Assembly (NCBI GenBank): GCA_958399925.1
Contig: CATXOC010000001.1
Coordinates: forward strand, 62,001-126,000
Source: an uncultured Candidatus Saccharibacteria bacterium
GTDB taxonomy: Bacteria > Patescibacteriota > Saccharimonadia > Saccharimonadales > Saccharimonadaceae
Length of the DNA stretch: 64,000 nucleotides
Direction of reading: 5' to 3'
In this document: positions 1 to 8,166 of the stretch, piece after piece
Layout: every line of letters begins with the position of its first letter
Position numbering within the stretch: the first letter of the stretch is position 1
Notes under the pieces: generated by a model
Seen by the model: the letters and a program-made list of their open reading frames with translations, nothing else
Told to the model about the DNA's origin: nothing
Database searches by the model: none
Position numbers and translations under genes: made by a program

Positions 1-797
1 GTCGCTAGATTATTTAATGCGGTAGTATCTAACGGTGCACTGTTTTGACTAGCCACAACCAAAGACGCCACATCATTCATGACACTACTAGTAGCATTAA
101 TCACAGTCGATAACACCGTTAAATCATCCTTATACGCAGTGTATTTACCCGACAAATCCGACAAATAGTTATTAGCCGTAGCGTCACGTTTTACAGCGTC
201 TTTACTCGCTAGTGCACTGCCTTGCTTTTTCAATTTGCTGGCTAGTTCATCAACTGCAGTTTTAGCTTTCTTAAGTTCATCCATATTAGTAGTGCCACCA
301 CTAAGTAGTAGCAAGCTGTCATCAACCGTTTTGTAGTCATCGCTCTGCATAGTTTTTAGTAAATCAGCCGAAACCGTAGCCGCTTCGGCATAATCAGCTT
401 TGTGCAATTCACCCATGTACTTCGCCACCATCACGCTAAACACACCTAAAACCAAACAGCATACGCTAGCTATGGCAATAAATAGTGCTAAATGCGACTT
501 CTTCTTAGTATGCACTGGTTCCTCGACGTTTTGCGATGGAAAGACTCCACCAATAATCTGGTTTTGCCCGAGTGGTTGCACACCAACAGGGATCTGATTA
601 TTGTCGTGCCCATAAATACCAGTTTGCTGCCCATAATTTGGCGCATAGTTCCGACCGTACTGCGGCACACCGTTATAGGTTGGCGACACATAATTAGATT
701 CATTAGTGTACGAATTCGACGCTTGCCCATTATTCGCACCGTATGGACTGTTGGGATTACTGGCGGTATTTGGATTATTGGGATTATTGGGAAACAT
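1..797 (-). CDS. Membrane-anchored protein with Asn/Pro/Tyr-rich cytoplasmic head (3' end outside window)
   Basis: Open reading frame that runs off the left edge, so the C-terminus is missing. It starts at the ATG at 795-797, preceded by an AGAGG ribosome site. The first ~90 residues are low-complexity, rich in Asn, Pro, Tyr and Gln (opening MFPNNPNNPNTASNPNSPYG). A basic KKKSH stretch and one hydrophobic segment (roughly residues 99-120) follow, then an extracytoplasmic part rich in Ala, Asp, Lys and Ser that looks helical. No catalytic motif is visible and I do not recognise a family. The topology (disordered head, one membrane segment, helical outer domain) recurs in other unassigned proteins of this window. 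The reading frame was traced by hand and contains no stop as far as position 1. Confidence 0.75.
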   Translation of the reverse strand, partial: MFPNNPNNPNTASNPNSPYGANNGQASNSYTNESNYVSPTYNGVPQYGRNYAPNYGQQTGIYGHDNNQIPVGVQPLGQNQIIGGVFPSQNVEEPVHTKKKSHLALFIAIASVCCLVLGVFSVMVAKYMGELHKADYAEAATVSADLLKTMQSDDYKTVDDSLLLLSGGTTNMDELKKAKTAVDELASKLKKQGSALASKDAVKRDATANNYLSDLSGKYTAYKDDLTVLSTVINATSSVMNDVASLVVASQNSAPLDTTALNNLA

Positions 798-860
798 ATT
801 AACCTCTTTAATCTATATCTTTATATTAACACAAGCTTGTTCAGGTATAGCATTAGACCT

Positions 861-1643
861 TTATTTCTTGTAATTATCCGTTGCTTGATAACGCCGGCTA
901 ACGTAGCGACGTAACGCCACCGGACCGTGCTGTAGACACAAAATTATAAACCTCCAACGCCAAGTTGGTATCACTACCGCTTTGCCTTTTTCGGCGCCAG
1001 CCAGCGCCTGACTTACAACTTGGTTAGGTCTAACATATAACCATTCTGGAATAGCGGGCTCGCCTAGCCCTATAGCAGCATGGAAATTTGTATGCATCCA
1101 AGATGGACAAACCGCCGTAGCTGTTACATTGCTATCTTTCAAACTTAATGCCAAGCTCTGTGTGTACGTCAAGACATATGACTTAATCGCCGAATAATTG
1201 CCATTAAATAACCACGCTGAAGTTGATGCTACATTAATAATATGACCACCATTCGATTTCCTCATCACACTGGCTGCCGCCGAACTAAAAATTAAAGTGT
1301 TTAGCGCCATCACATCAAGTGCTTTGCGCTGAATGTCATGCGAACGCTTGCTGTGATCATCGGCGTCGATATGCACGCCAAAACCAGCATTGTTAATAAA
1401 ATACGCCAAATCTTTAGTGCGACGTATCTTATCCACAACCTTTTCCACAGCCTGTTCATCTGCCAAATCGGCATTTAAGACTGCGACTTTTATCTTGTAT
1501 TGGCCTTCTAGGTCGTTCTTTGCCTGTGCTAGAGCCTCTACACCTCTAGCAATCAATACTAAGTTATAGCCCTTGGCAGCTAGAGCCTTGGCAAACTCTA
1601 GTCCAAGACCCGAACTGCCACCTGTGATAATGGCGGTCGCCAT
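861..1643 (-). CDS. Short-chain dehydrogenase/reductase (SDR), classical type
   Basis: 260 residues, the normal length for a classical SDR oxidoreductase using NAD(P)H. Visible hallmarks are the N-terminal nucleotide-binding motif TGGSSGLG at residues 7-14, NNAG at 84-87, and the catalytic Ser140, Tyr150 and Lys154 (YSAIK). The C-terminal ~40 residues are basic and aromatic and could contact the membrane. The substrate cannot be read from the sequence; the overall look is that of the DltE/YqjQ-like SDRs. The start codon abuts the stop codon of pnp with no gap, so it is almost certainly translated from the pnp message, which is an unusual partner for an oxidoreductase. Confidence 0.85.
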   Translation of the reverse strand: MATAIITGGSSGLGLEFAKALAAKGYNLVLIARGVEALAQAKNDLEGQYKIKVAVLNADLADEQAVEKVVDKIRRTKDLAYFINNAGFGVHIDADDHSKRSHDIQRKALDVMALNTLIFSSAAASVMRKSNGGHIINVASTSAWLFNGNYSAIKSYVLTYTQSLALSLKDSNVTATAVCPSWMHTNFHAAIGLGEPAIPEWLYVRPNQVVSQALAGAEKGKAVVIPTWRWRFIILCLQHGPVALRRYVSRRYQATDNYKK

Positions 1644-3767
1644 TTACTGCTCTACTCCTAACATTGTTAGACTCAAGCGCCCCTTATCATCAATGGAGTT
1701 TAGCTTGACATTTACCTGCTGCCCCATTTCTAGCACATCAGATGGCTCCTTAATGCGACGACCCTCTACGATTTTGCTAACGTGTAGCATACCGTCAATG
1801 CCAGGCAGAATATTCACAAAAGCACCGAAATCCTTTAGACCCACCACTGTACCACGATAGATTTTACCAACCTCTGGCTCTTCAGTAAGACTACGTATCC
1901 AATCCATTGCTCGCTGCATCATTTCAGCGTCGTTGGTTGCTAAGGTAATTAAACCATCTTCGTTAATATCAATCGACACGCCGGTTTCAGTAGTAATCTT
2001 GTTGATTGTATCGCCGCCCTTACCAATCACTGCACCAATCTTATCAGGGTTAATTTGTAGCTTTTCGATACGTGGAGCATATGGCGATAGCTCTTTACGT
2101 GGTTCAGGAATAGCCGCTAACATATTAGCCAGTATTTCCGCACGAGCTGTCTTAGCCCGTTGCAAAGCTTCGCGTAGAATATCAGTGGTTAGACCATGAA
2201 CCTTAATATCCATCTGTAACGCAGTTACGCCTTCGGAAGTACCCGTGCACTTAAAGTCCATATCGCCAGCAAAGTCCTCTTGGTCTGCCATATCAGTCAG
2301 AATGTAATGTTTATCGCCATCAGTCATTAGACCCATTGCCACACCCGATACTGGGCGCTTCAGTGGCACACCAGCATCCATTAGGGCTAGACAGCTCGAG
2401 CAGGTAGCAGCCATTGAAGTCGAACCGTTCTGCGACATAATTTCTGTTACCGAACGAATGGCGTATGGAAATTCCTCAACATCTGGTAGCACTGGCATAA
2501 GTGCTCGCTCAGCTAGGTAGCCATGGCCAATCTCACGCCGGCCCGGTGTGCCGATACGCTTAATCTCGCCTACCGTATAGCCGGGTGCATTATAGTGATG
2601 TATATAACGTCGTTCGCCATCAGTTACTTCCATGGTGTCGACTAACTGCGACATCGATAGCGACGCCAAGGTGATAATGTTCATTGCCTGAGTTAAGCCA
2701 CGTGTAAACAGCGACGATCCGTGGACACGCGGCAAGACACCGACTTCCGAAGTAAGCGGACGAATCTCCGTGAGCGCACGACCATCTGGGCGCACCCCTT
2801 CTTCGATAATGCCCTTGCGCACATCTTTCTTTATAGCATTGCCGAAAGCCTCACTGTACTGTGGTTCCAGATCCGCCCAAGCCTCCTCGTCATAATCAGC
2901 ACTAAAATGTTCTATAAATTCTTTGCGAATCTCTGCCACTTTCTCGTTGCGCTGCAGATACGGCATGCGTAGATTTGCGCCTAGTTTACCTTCTAGATAC
3001 GCATCAACTTGCGCTTGAATATCCTCATTTGGCTGATCTAGTTCATACTCTAGTTCAGCTGGTGCAACCTTAGCCTTTAACTCTTTTTGTATTTCTAGTG
3101 CAGGCTTTATGTTTTCCTCTGCCCAGGCAAATGCATCAACTAGAGTATCTTCTGACACTTCCTTGGCGCCAGCCTCTACCATCAGAATACCCTTATCGCC
3201 GCCAGCAACGAATAGATCAAGTTTACCTGCCGCTAATTCATCACGACTCATAAAGGCTTTAAACTCACCATTTTCGTCAATACCAACACGTAAGCCTGCT
3301 ACTGGACCGTCAAACGGTGCACCAGTAAGCATCAATGCCGTCGATGCCGCCAACATTGCAATAGCATCCGGACGGAAGCTTGGATCCATCGATAATACAG
3401 TCGAAACCACCTGACACTCATTCTTGTATCCCTTCGGGAACAATGGACGAATCGGTCGATCAATTAAGCGGCCAATCAGTACAGCCTCGTCTGACGGCTT
3501 ACCCTCGCGCTTAACAAAACGACTGCTACTCATTTTACCCGCAGCATAATACTTCTCTTCGTAATCAATTGACAACGGGAAGTAATCCAAGTTTGGATTA
3601 ACGTTGCCCACCTGTGCCAAACCTAGGACAGTTGTATCACCATAATGCACCAATACTGATGCTTGCGTACGGAAACAGACGCGGTTGACTTCCATGGTTA
3701 ATTCACGCCCCAGCCAGTTGGTTGAGACTTTAATTAATTCTTTCCCCGTTTGAATGACTTTTGTCAT
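1644..3767 (-). CDS. pnp: Polynucleotide phosphorylase (PNPase)
   Basis: 707 residues, the standard PNPase length. It phosphorolytically degrades RNA 3' to 5' and can add heteropolymeric tails; it normally forms a trimer. Domain order is canonical: first RNase PH domain (about 10-145), helical linker, second RNase PH domain (about 310-545, with RRYIHHYNAPGYTVGE and a GRREIGHG motif), KH domain (about 560-620, IGKGGDTINKI) and C-terminal S1 domain (about 630-700, GAFVNILPGIDGMLHVSKI). The start is preceded by AAAAGGAG seven bases upstream. The gene lies downstream of rpsO, the usual bacterial pairing, but a secreted-protein gene sits between them. It abuts an SDR gene at its 3' end. Confidence 0.97.
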   Translation of the reverse strand: MTKVIQTGKELIKVSTNWLGRELTMEVNRVCFRTQASVLVHYGDTTVLGLAQVGNVNPNLDYFPLSIDYEEKYYAAGKMSSSRFVKREGKPSDEAVLIGRLIDRPIRPLFPKGYKNECQVVSTVLSMDPSFRPDAIAMLAASTALMLTGAPFDGPVAGLRVGIDENGEFKAFMSRDELAAGKLDLFVAGGDKGILMVEAGAKEVSEDTLVDAFAWAEENIKPALEIQKELKAKVAPAELEYELDQPNEDIQAQVDAYLEGKLGANLRMPYLQRNEKVAEIRKEFIEHFSADYDEEAWADLEPQYSEAFGNAIKKDVRKGIIEEGVRPDGRALTEIRPLTSEVGVLPRVHGSSLFTRGLTQAMNIITLASLSMSQLVDTMEVTDGERRYIHHYNAPGYTVGEIKRIGTPGRREIGHGYLAERALMPVLPDVEEFPYAIRSVTEIMSQNGSTSMAATCSSCLALMDAGVPLKRPVSGVAMGLMTDGDKHYILTDMADQEDFAGDMDFKCTGTSEGVTALQMDIKVHGLTTDILREALQRAKTARAEILANMLAAIPEPRKELSPYAPRIEKLQINPDKIGAVIGKGGDTINKITTETGVSIDINEDGLITLATNDAEMMQRAMDWIRSLTEEPEVGKIYRGTVVGLKDFGAFVNILPGIDGMLHVSKIVEGRRIKEPSDVLEMGQQVNVKLNSIDDKGRLSLTMLGVEQ

Positions 3768-3865
3768 GAAACTCCTTTTCTTAGCGTGTCAGTAGCGCAA
3801 ATTACCACACCGATTATCAACTGCGATATAGTAATTTTCACCGCTGACACTTATTAACAGTATCA

Positions 3866-4798
3866 TTATACCAAATTTATAGCAGGCTCTGCTGTTATCT
3901 GGTAGATTACAATTGTCGAATAATTGCCAGCAGTAGCTGCAGCTGTATTGGCGCCGTAAGTAATATTTATCACTTGACGGCCCGATACGTCACGTTTAAA
4001 GGGCACCTTACTGACAGCTAATCCACGCCATAGCTCGTCGTTATTACCTAGACACTCATTTGCAGCACACGCCAGCCGATAACCCCAAGTTTTACTGGCT
4101 AGCACGCTACTAGTACCAGTCATCGCTTTAATTTCATCATTACTAGAGTGCATACTACCGTCGCCCGTCACGCTTCCCTCGACCGTATATTCCACGTTGC
4201 CATCAGCTATCAGTGCAGTATCAGATACAGCTAAGTCACTTGCTTTGCTAGCAAGCGTAACTCTGTCATCATAAGCCAAGCTTACTTTAGCTGCCTTCAA
4301 ACTCACTGCTACTTTTGCTACAGCAGTCTGCTTTGAATACTGATCATATATTTGATAATAGAACTGATCATTAACGTCTTCTGCGGCATAGTCAATCAGC
4401 TTGTAGCTAAGATTATTACCATTCACCCTTATCCTAGCATAAGCCGTGTTAATTTCACTAGTATAGCTGCCGTCACGTTGAGACGATAAACCTGTAATTT
4501 TCAATTTTGAGTCATTGCCTGATAGCCCATTAGCACCCCTATCATTGTTGAGCACGCTCAACTGTTGGACTGCCGTACTACTACTCGCCACAATCGGGCC
4601 GAATTTATCATCGACTGCTACAATTTTATAAACAACTGGTGTGTTGAACTGATAATTTCCGCTGCCCGAATCAACAGAAATCCGATTAGGCAATACGTAT
4701 AGTTCAGACGCATCAATCGCACTAGTTGACGCACTGACTACAATAGCAGCAGCAAACATTAAGGCTAATCGCCAGCTAATACCCCACCCAATTTTCAT
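3866..4798 (-). CDS. Secreted surface protein with Ig/cadherin-like beta repeats
   Basis: 310 residues. Residues 1-30 form a signal peptide (hydrophobic LALMFAAAIVVSASTSA, probable cleavage after a small-residue site near 27-30). The rest is rich in Ser, Thr, Asn, Val and Tyr with alternating hydrophobic residues. It includes a VLNNDRGANG stretch typical of cadherin-like 'VCBS/Big' folds and a C-terminal region with a NITYGANTAAATAGNY pattern seen in many bacterial surface Ig folds. There is no sortase or membrane anchor. It is probably an exported adhesin or wall-associated protein. It has its own promoter: TATAAT at 4805-4810 ends six bases before the ATG, so the message should be leaderless. 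The neighbours rpsO and pnp are unrelated in function. Confidence 0.7.
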   Translation of the reverse strand: MKIGWGISWRLALMFAAAIVVSASTSAIDASELYVLPNRISVDSGSGNYQFNTPVVYKIVAVDDKFGPIVASSSTAVQQLSVLNNDRGANGLSGNDSKLKITGLSSQRDGSYTSEINTAYARIRVNGNNLSYKLIDYAAEDVNDQFYYQIYDQYSKQTAVAKVAVSLKAAKVSLAYDDRVTLASKASDLAVSDTALIADGNVEYTVEGSVTGDGSMHSSNDEIKAMTGTSSVLASKTWGYRLACAANECLGNNDELWRGLAVSKVPFKRDVSGRQVINITYGANTAAATAGNYSTIVIYQITAEPAINLV

Positions 4799-4804
4799 GT
4801 TTTA

Positions 4805-4810
4805 ATTATA
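4805..4810 (-). promoter_or_regulatory. -10 box of the secreted-protein gene (leaderless type)
   Basis: TATAAT on the minus strand, preceded by TGC (extended -10), with six bases to the ATG at 4798. The predicted transcription start coincides with the start codon. Confidence 0.65.
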
Positions 4811-4837
4811 GCATAGTGAAAATATGCGAAGTATAAT

Positions 4838-4862
4838 TAAAACCCTTCCGCTAAGGAAGGGC
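4838..4862 (-). terminator. Intrinsic terminator after rpsO
   Basis: Stem CCCTTCC (4843-4849) and GGAAGGG (4855-4861) with a 5-base loop, followed on the minus strand by TTTTAATT. It ends the truB/rpsO transcript before the separate promoter of the next gene. Confidence 0.85.
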
Positions 4863-4882
4863 TTTGTTGACCGACATTTAAC

Positions 4883-5149
4883 CTACTTACGTAGGCCAAG
4901 GGTCTCAATGACTTTCTTGTACTGATTGAAGTCATTGTCGCTAAGCGCCTTTAGTAGCTTCTTGCGACGACCGACCATCTGGATTAGACCGCGGCGAGCC
5001 ATGAAATCATGCTTGTTAGCCTTCATGTGCTCTGTCACCTCGTTGATGCGGGCGGTTAGAATCGCAATCTGTGCTGCGGCCGAACCGGTGTCGCCATCAT
5101 GAAGCTGCGTAGACTGAATAGCTTTTAATTTATCTTCTTTGCTAATCAT
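4883..5149 (-). CDS. rpsO: 30S ribosomal protein S15 (uS15)
   Basis: 88 residues, exactly the family length. S15 binds 16S rRNA at the central-domain three-way junction and nucleates platform assembly. The sequence shows the conserved internal HDGDTGSAAAQIAILTARI segment and the C-terminal HKHD-like/RRGL/LVGRRKKLL block (here ANKHDFMARRGL and VGRRKKLLKAL). It lies 12 bases downstream of truB, the classic truB-rpsO order, and is followed by a strong terminator. Confidence 0.97.
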   Translation of the reverse strand: MISKEDKLKAIQSTQLHDGDTGSAAAQIAILTARINEVTEHMKANKHDFMARRGLIQMVGRRKKLLKALSDNDFNQYKKVIETLGLRK

Positions 5150-5161
5150 TGCTCTTATAGG

Positions 5162-5839
5162 TTATCTCACTACCCCTGTTTTGTCAAATTTATCTAGCGG
5201 CTCTGCATCCTTAATATCGAAATCGGCGATTTTAGTGCGGCGAAGGGCGGTTAGATAGGCACCTACGCCCAGTACTTGCCCAATATCAGCAGCAAGTGAA
5301 CGAATATAGGTGCCACTGCTAACATGAGTGCGGATTTTAAGCTCTGGATAAGTGTAATCTAGCATCTCTATGCTATAAATTTCAACTTCTCGCGAAGGCA
5401 TTTCAACTTCCTTACCTGCCCTTGCTAGCTTGTACGCCCGCTGACCATTAATCTTAATTGCACTAAAGGCAGGCGGCGTTTGCTTTATTTTACCTGTAAA
5501 CTGCTGTAGCACCGATTTAATCTCATCCAAATTTGGTTCTCGGCCGGATACATCAGCAATATCACCTTCAGGGTCCCCTGTAGTAGAAGTTTGACCCAGG
5601 TGCAGCGTTGCTTCGTACACCTTATCTAGCTTAGTGAACTCCATAGCACGCTTAGTATTTTTACCACTCACTAAAATCAGTAACCCAGTTGCAAATGGAT
5701 CTAATGTACCACAATGCCCCACCTTTACTTTATGTCCAGCTAGCTGGGTTAAATGACGCCGAACTCGCGCCACACAACCAAAACTAGATAAGCCAGCCGG
5801 CTTATCTAGTAGAATTATCCGATTGATATCCGTTTCCAT
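5162..5839 (-). CDS. truB: tRNA pseudouridine-55 synthase
   Basis: 225 residues, at the short end of the family because the C-terminal PUA-type extension is missing. It isomerises U55 in the T-loop of tRNAs to pseudouridine. Visible motifs are the N-terminal LDKPAGLSSF, the catalytic-loop GTLDPFATG with catalytic Asp47, and YKLARAGKEV plus SSGTYIRSLAADIG in the C-terminal half. The start follows the preceding stop by three bases. Together with the upstream DHH-like gene and downstream rpsO it forms a compact remnant of the nusA-infB-rbfA-nrnA-truB-rpsO cluster found in many bacteria. Confidence 0.96.
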   Translation of the reverse strand: METDINRIILLDKPAGLSSFGCVARVRRHLTQLAGHKVKVGHCGTLDPFATGLLILVSGKNTKRAMEFTKLDKVYEATLHLGQTSTTGDPEGDIADVSGREPNLDEIKSVLQQFTGKIKQTPPAFSAIKINGQRAYKLARAGKEVEMPSREVEIYSIEMLDYTYPELKIRTHVSSGTYIRSLAADIGQVLGVGAYLTALRRTKIADFDIKDAEPLDKFDKTGVVR

Positions 5840-5842
5840 TGC

Positions 5843-7687
5843 TTACGATGGTATCACAAACTGCGCTGGATCTGCAGAAACCGTTGTCGGCTGAGTGACT
5901 GGTTGCGGTACAGCTGGAGCCGTCAAAGGTGCAGCCGGTTGCGCCAAGTTAGCCGCCTGCATTGCTAGATCAGCGCTGCCTGTCGGCGCCGACATAGTCG
6001 GTTGTGGTGCTGAAGGCAAAGTTGGCTGACTGAAGTTTACAGATGATGGTTTAGACATAGTCTGTGACTGCATCTGACTCTCGCCACCTAAATTAAGGCC
6101 ATTAAAATCAGGCAATGGTGGCGGTGGCGGCAACGGTACATCAAAAGCCGATGGAGTTGGAGCTACTTGACTTTGCCTTGACAGCGGTTCGGGTGCAACA
6201 TTAGGTTGCGGTTGTAGAGGCTGTGCTAGTGGCGGAATCGGTGAAACACGGTTAGCAATCATATAAGCCGGCGTCGGCTTGGTTGTAGTAGCTGTATTAG
6301 CATCGTTCTGAACCGGTAGCGGTTGAGGCTGAGATTGAGGCGCGGCTGGCATAGGTGCCATGGTCGGCATAGGCGGAATATCAGGTAATGCCGATGTCGC
6401 CATCTGCGTTTGCGGTGTCATAATCGGTTTAATCGAAGTTGGTATAGATGACGGGGTTGCAGGTACTGTAGGCGACAAAGTCGCTACAGGCTCAGGCTGC
6501 ACAGCCAATCGTTCGTTACCTAGACCGGACGCAAAATTAACTGCATCATTCCGCATGCTCTGACGATTAATTTCGTCTTCAGTAAGTTGCGAGTGAGCAA
6601 TGGCCACAGCATCCTCGCTGCGTTTCTGCGCCAAGCGAGAGTTCTCTTCAACCACCATCTTGTTCATACGGTTAACTTCGGCACCGTGTTTTTGCTCTAC
6701 GTCCATCAGTGTCTCTGCTAGATTATCTGAGCTAGGCTTTTCTGCTACAGTGACGCCTGCGAATACACTGTGATCAGATGGCTTGTTATGAGTAATTTCC
6801 AAATCGTTGCTTGACTTAGTCGATTTATTCCCAGTATTAGCAGGCTTACCATTATAGGATTTAGGTTCCTTAGCTGGACGACTATATTCAATCTTGTCAT
6901 CAGACTTTTTAACAGGCTTATCTAAATCCTTGGCTAGCTCTGACGAAATAAGCTGTTGATTCGCTCCATGTGCCATCAGATCAGCCGCCAATGACATAAT
7001 CGATGGAGTAGTCGAATTGTTACGGAATTGGTCGGTCGCTGAAACTACACCGGTTAACAGCGCCGTTGACACAGCCTCATCCATCAATACATGGTTCTGC
7101 CCTTCTGACAACGAATTTACTAGCATTGCAATCATTTCGCTGTAGCAGTCCATACCTTCATCCTGCCAGCTAATCGATCCAAGTTCATCATGTACTTTGT
7201 CCATGTTGATAGTGGCAGTGATAGCATCATGAAAAATCTTGCCGTGCGAAGCAATAGCTAAATCTAGTTCTTCACGACTAGTTACGCCAATTGCAATAAT
7301 AAGCTCCACATTAAAGTCGCCATCCTCGAACTTAATGTCATCAGTAGTAATCTTGGTGCGATACGGCGTGATATACACCTTTGCAAAATCACCGTCCGCA
7401 TTAACTCGCAAACGACCCGCTTTCTCTTTGTCAATCAAGATAATAAAATCACGTAAACTATCTGCATTGCTCTCGAAAGTCTTCTGTGGGTTCAAAAAGT
7501 TCAGACTCTTTGGCATGCTGCCACTAAAAACTGCGACAGCTCGCTTGTCTAATCTGTTAATAGCCAGCGCCAATGCTAGCGCCGATGTTAGCTGGTCAAT
7601 ATTAGGATTGCGCGAAACTGTAATGAGTATGTTATTCGCGTCCTTAATTTTGTCGATTAATTTACTTTTCTGTGATTTGCCGTCCAT
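5843..7687 (-). CDS. DHH-family-like protein with eroded active-site motifs and long Pro/Gln-rich tail
   Basis: 614 residues. The first ~270 resemble the DHH phosphoesterase fold (NrnA/RecJ-like). A motif-I-like PNIDQLTSALALALA stands at residues 29-43, a motif-II-like ILIDKEKA further on, and a C-terminal TGVVSATDQFRNNSTTP replaces the usual TGL..DTG.F..S.TTP. The diagnostic DHH triplet itself is absent: the corresponding segment reads INMDKVHDELGSI. The remaining ~340 residues are disordered and rich in Pro, Gln, Ala, Met and Ser. Position upstream of truB matches the usual place of nrnA, supporting descent from that family. I infer that it is not a normal oligoribonuclease; it could be a pseudoenzyme or scaffold. 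No leaderless-type promoter is visible. Confidence 0.75.
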   Translation of the reverse strand: MDGKSQKSKLIDKIKDANNILITVSRNPNIDQLTSALALALAINRLDKRAVAVFSGSMPKSLNFLNPQKTFESNADSLRDFIILIDKEKAGRLRVNADGDFAKVYITPYRTKITTDDIKFEDGDFNVELIIAIGVTSREELDLAIASHGKIFHDAITATINMDKVHDELGSISWQDEGMDCYSEMIAMLVNSLSEGQNHVLMDEAVSTALLTGVVSATDQFRNNSTTPSIMSLAADLMAHGANQQLISSELAKDLDKPVKKSDDKIEYSRPAKEPKSYNGKPANTGNKSTKSSNDLEITHNKPSDHSVFAGVTVAEKPSSDNLAETLMDVEQKHGAEVNRMNKMVVEENSRLAQKRSEDAVAIAHSQLTEDEINRQSMRNDAVNFASGLGNERLAVQPEPVATLSPTVPATPSSIPTSIKPIMTPQTQMATSALPDIPPMPTMAPMPAAPQSQPQPLPVQNDANTATTTKPTPAYMIANRVSPIPPLAQPLQPQPNVAPEPLSRQSQVAPTPSAFDVPLPPPPPLPDFNGLNLGGESQMQSQTMSKPSSVNFSQPTLPSAPQPTMSAPTGSADLAMQAANLAQPAAPLTAPAVPQPVTQPTTVSADPAQFVIPS

Positions 7688-7743
7688 ATTTTTGTTTGTT
7701 CCACTTAGAATACTTAACTATATATTAGCATAAGTTACATTAT

Positions 7744-7772
7744 TTGCAAATACCTCTCATATCTGATATAGT
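7744..7772 (+). promoter_or_regulatory. Promoter of rpsT
   Basis: -35 TTGCAA (7744-7749), 17-base spacer, -10 TATAGT (7767-7772). The 5' leader is about 50 nt and contains AGAAGGAG before the ATG, so rpsT has a conventional leader, unlike many neighbours. Confidence 0.7.
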
Positions 7773-7828
7773 TGTCCCTGTTAATTAATGTGTGCAACAG
7801 GTCTTCGGATCGCACAGAAGGAGTTTAT

Positions 7829-8095
7829 ATGCCAATTATCAAGTCGGCCACTAAGAAAATGAAGCAGGACCAGCGTCGCTACGCCCAGAATATTCGGACT
7901 AAGCGTGCTATGCGTGCTGCCATTAAGGCTTTCGAAGCTGAGCCAACCTTTGATACCCTACGTGAAGCTCAGAGCAAGGTCGATACAGCCGCCAAGAAAC
8001 ACGTCATCAGTCGTCAGAGCGCTGCCCGTAAGGTAAAGCATCTATCGGCTTACGCTAAGAGCCATGACGTCAAAATCGTTAAGGTTGCAAAATAG
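7829..8095 (+). CDS. rpsT: 30S ribosomal protein S20 (bS20)
   Basis: 88 residues from the ATG at 7829. This start is chosen over an in-frame upstream codon at 7772 because AGAAGGAG lies seven bases before it and because it restores the family's N-terminus (MPIIKSATKKMKQDQRR). The protein is highly basic and helical, with RTKRAMRAAIKAF and the C-terminal AAKKHVISRQSAARKVKHL typical of bS20, which binds the 5' domain of 16S rRNA. It is transcribed alone between a good promoter and a terminator. Confidence 0.95.
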   Translation: MPIIKSATKKMKQDQRRYAQNIRTKRAMRAAIKAFEAEPTFDTLREAQSKVDTAAKKHVISRQSAARKVKHLSAYAKSHDVKIVKVAK

Positions 8096-8130
8096 GTTTC
8101 TAAACCCTGCTTACTACTAGTAAGTAAACA

Positions 8131-8166
8131 ATGGCCTCCCTACCAACAAGTGGAGGCTATTTAATT
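8131..8166. terminator. Bidirectional terminator between rpsT and holA
   Basis: Inverted repeat AATGGCCTCC (from 8130) with GGAGGCTATT (8152-8161), followed by TTAATTT on the plus strand. The holA stop codon lies inside the 3' arm, so one hairpin probably serves both convergent genes. Confidence 0.7.

Noticed and set aside
492..914. 140-codon plus-strand frame near the left edge
   Set aside because: It is antisense to the better-supported minus-strand membrane protein and is rich in Ile, Arg and Trp without any SD or promoter.
7239..7733. 164-codon plus-strand frame
   Set aside because: Antisense shadow of the DHH-like gene, which has family-like motifs and conserved position next to truB.
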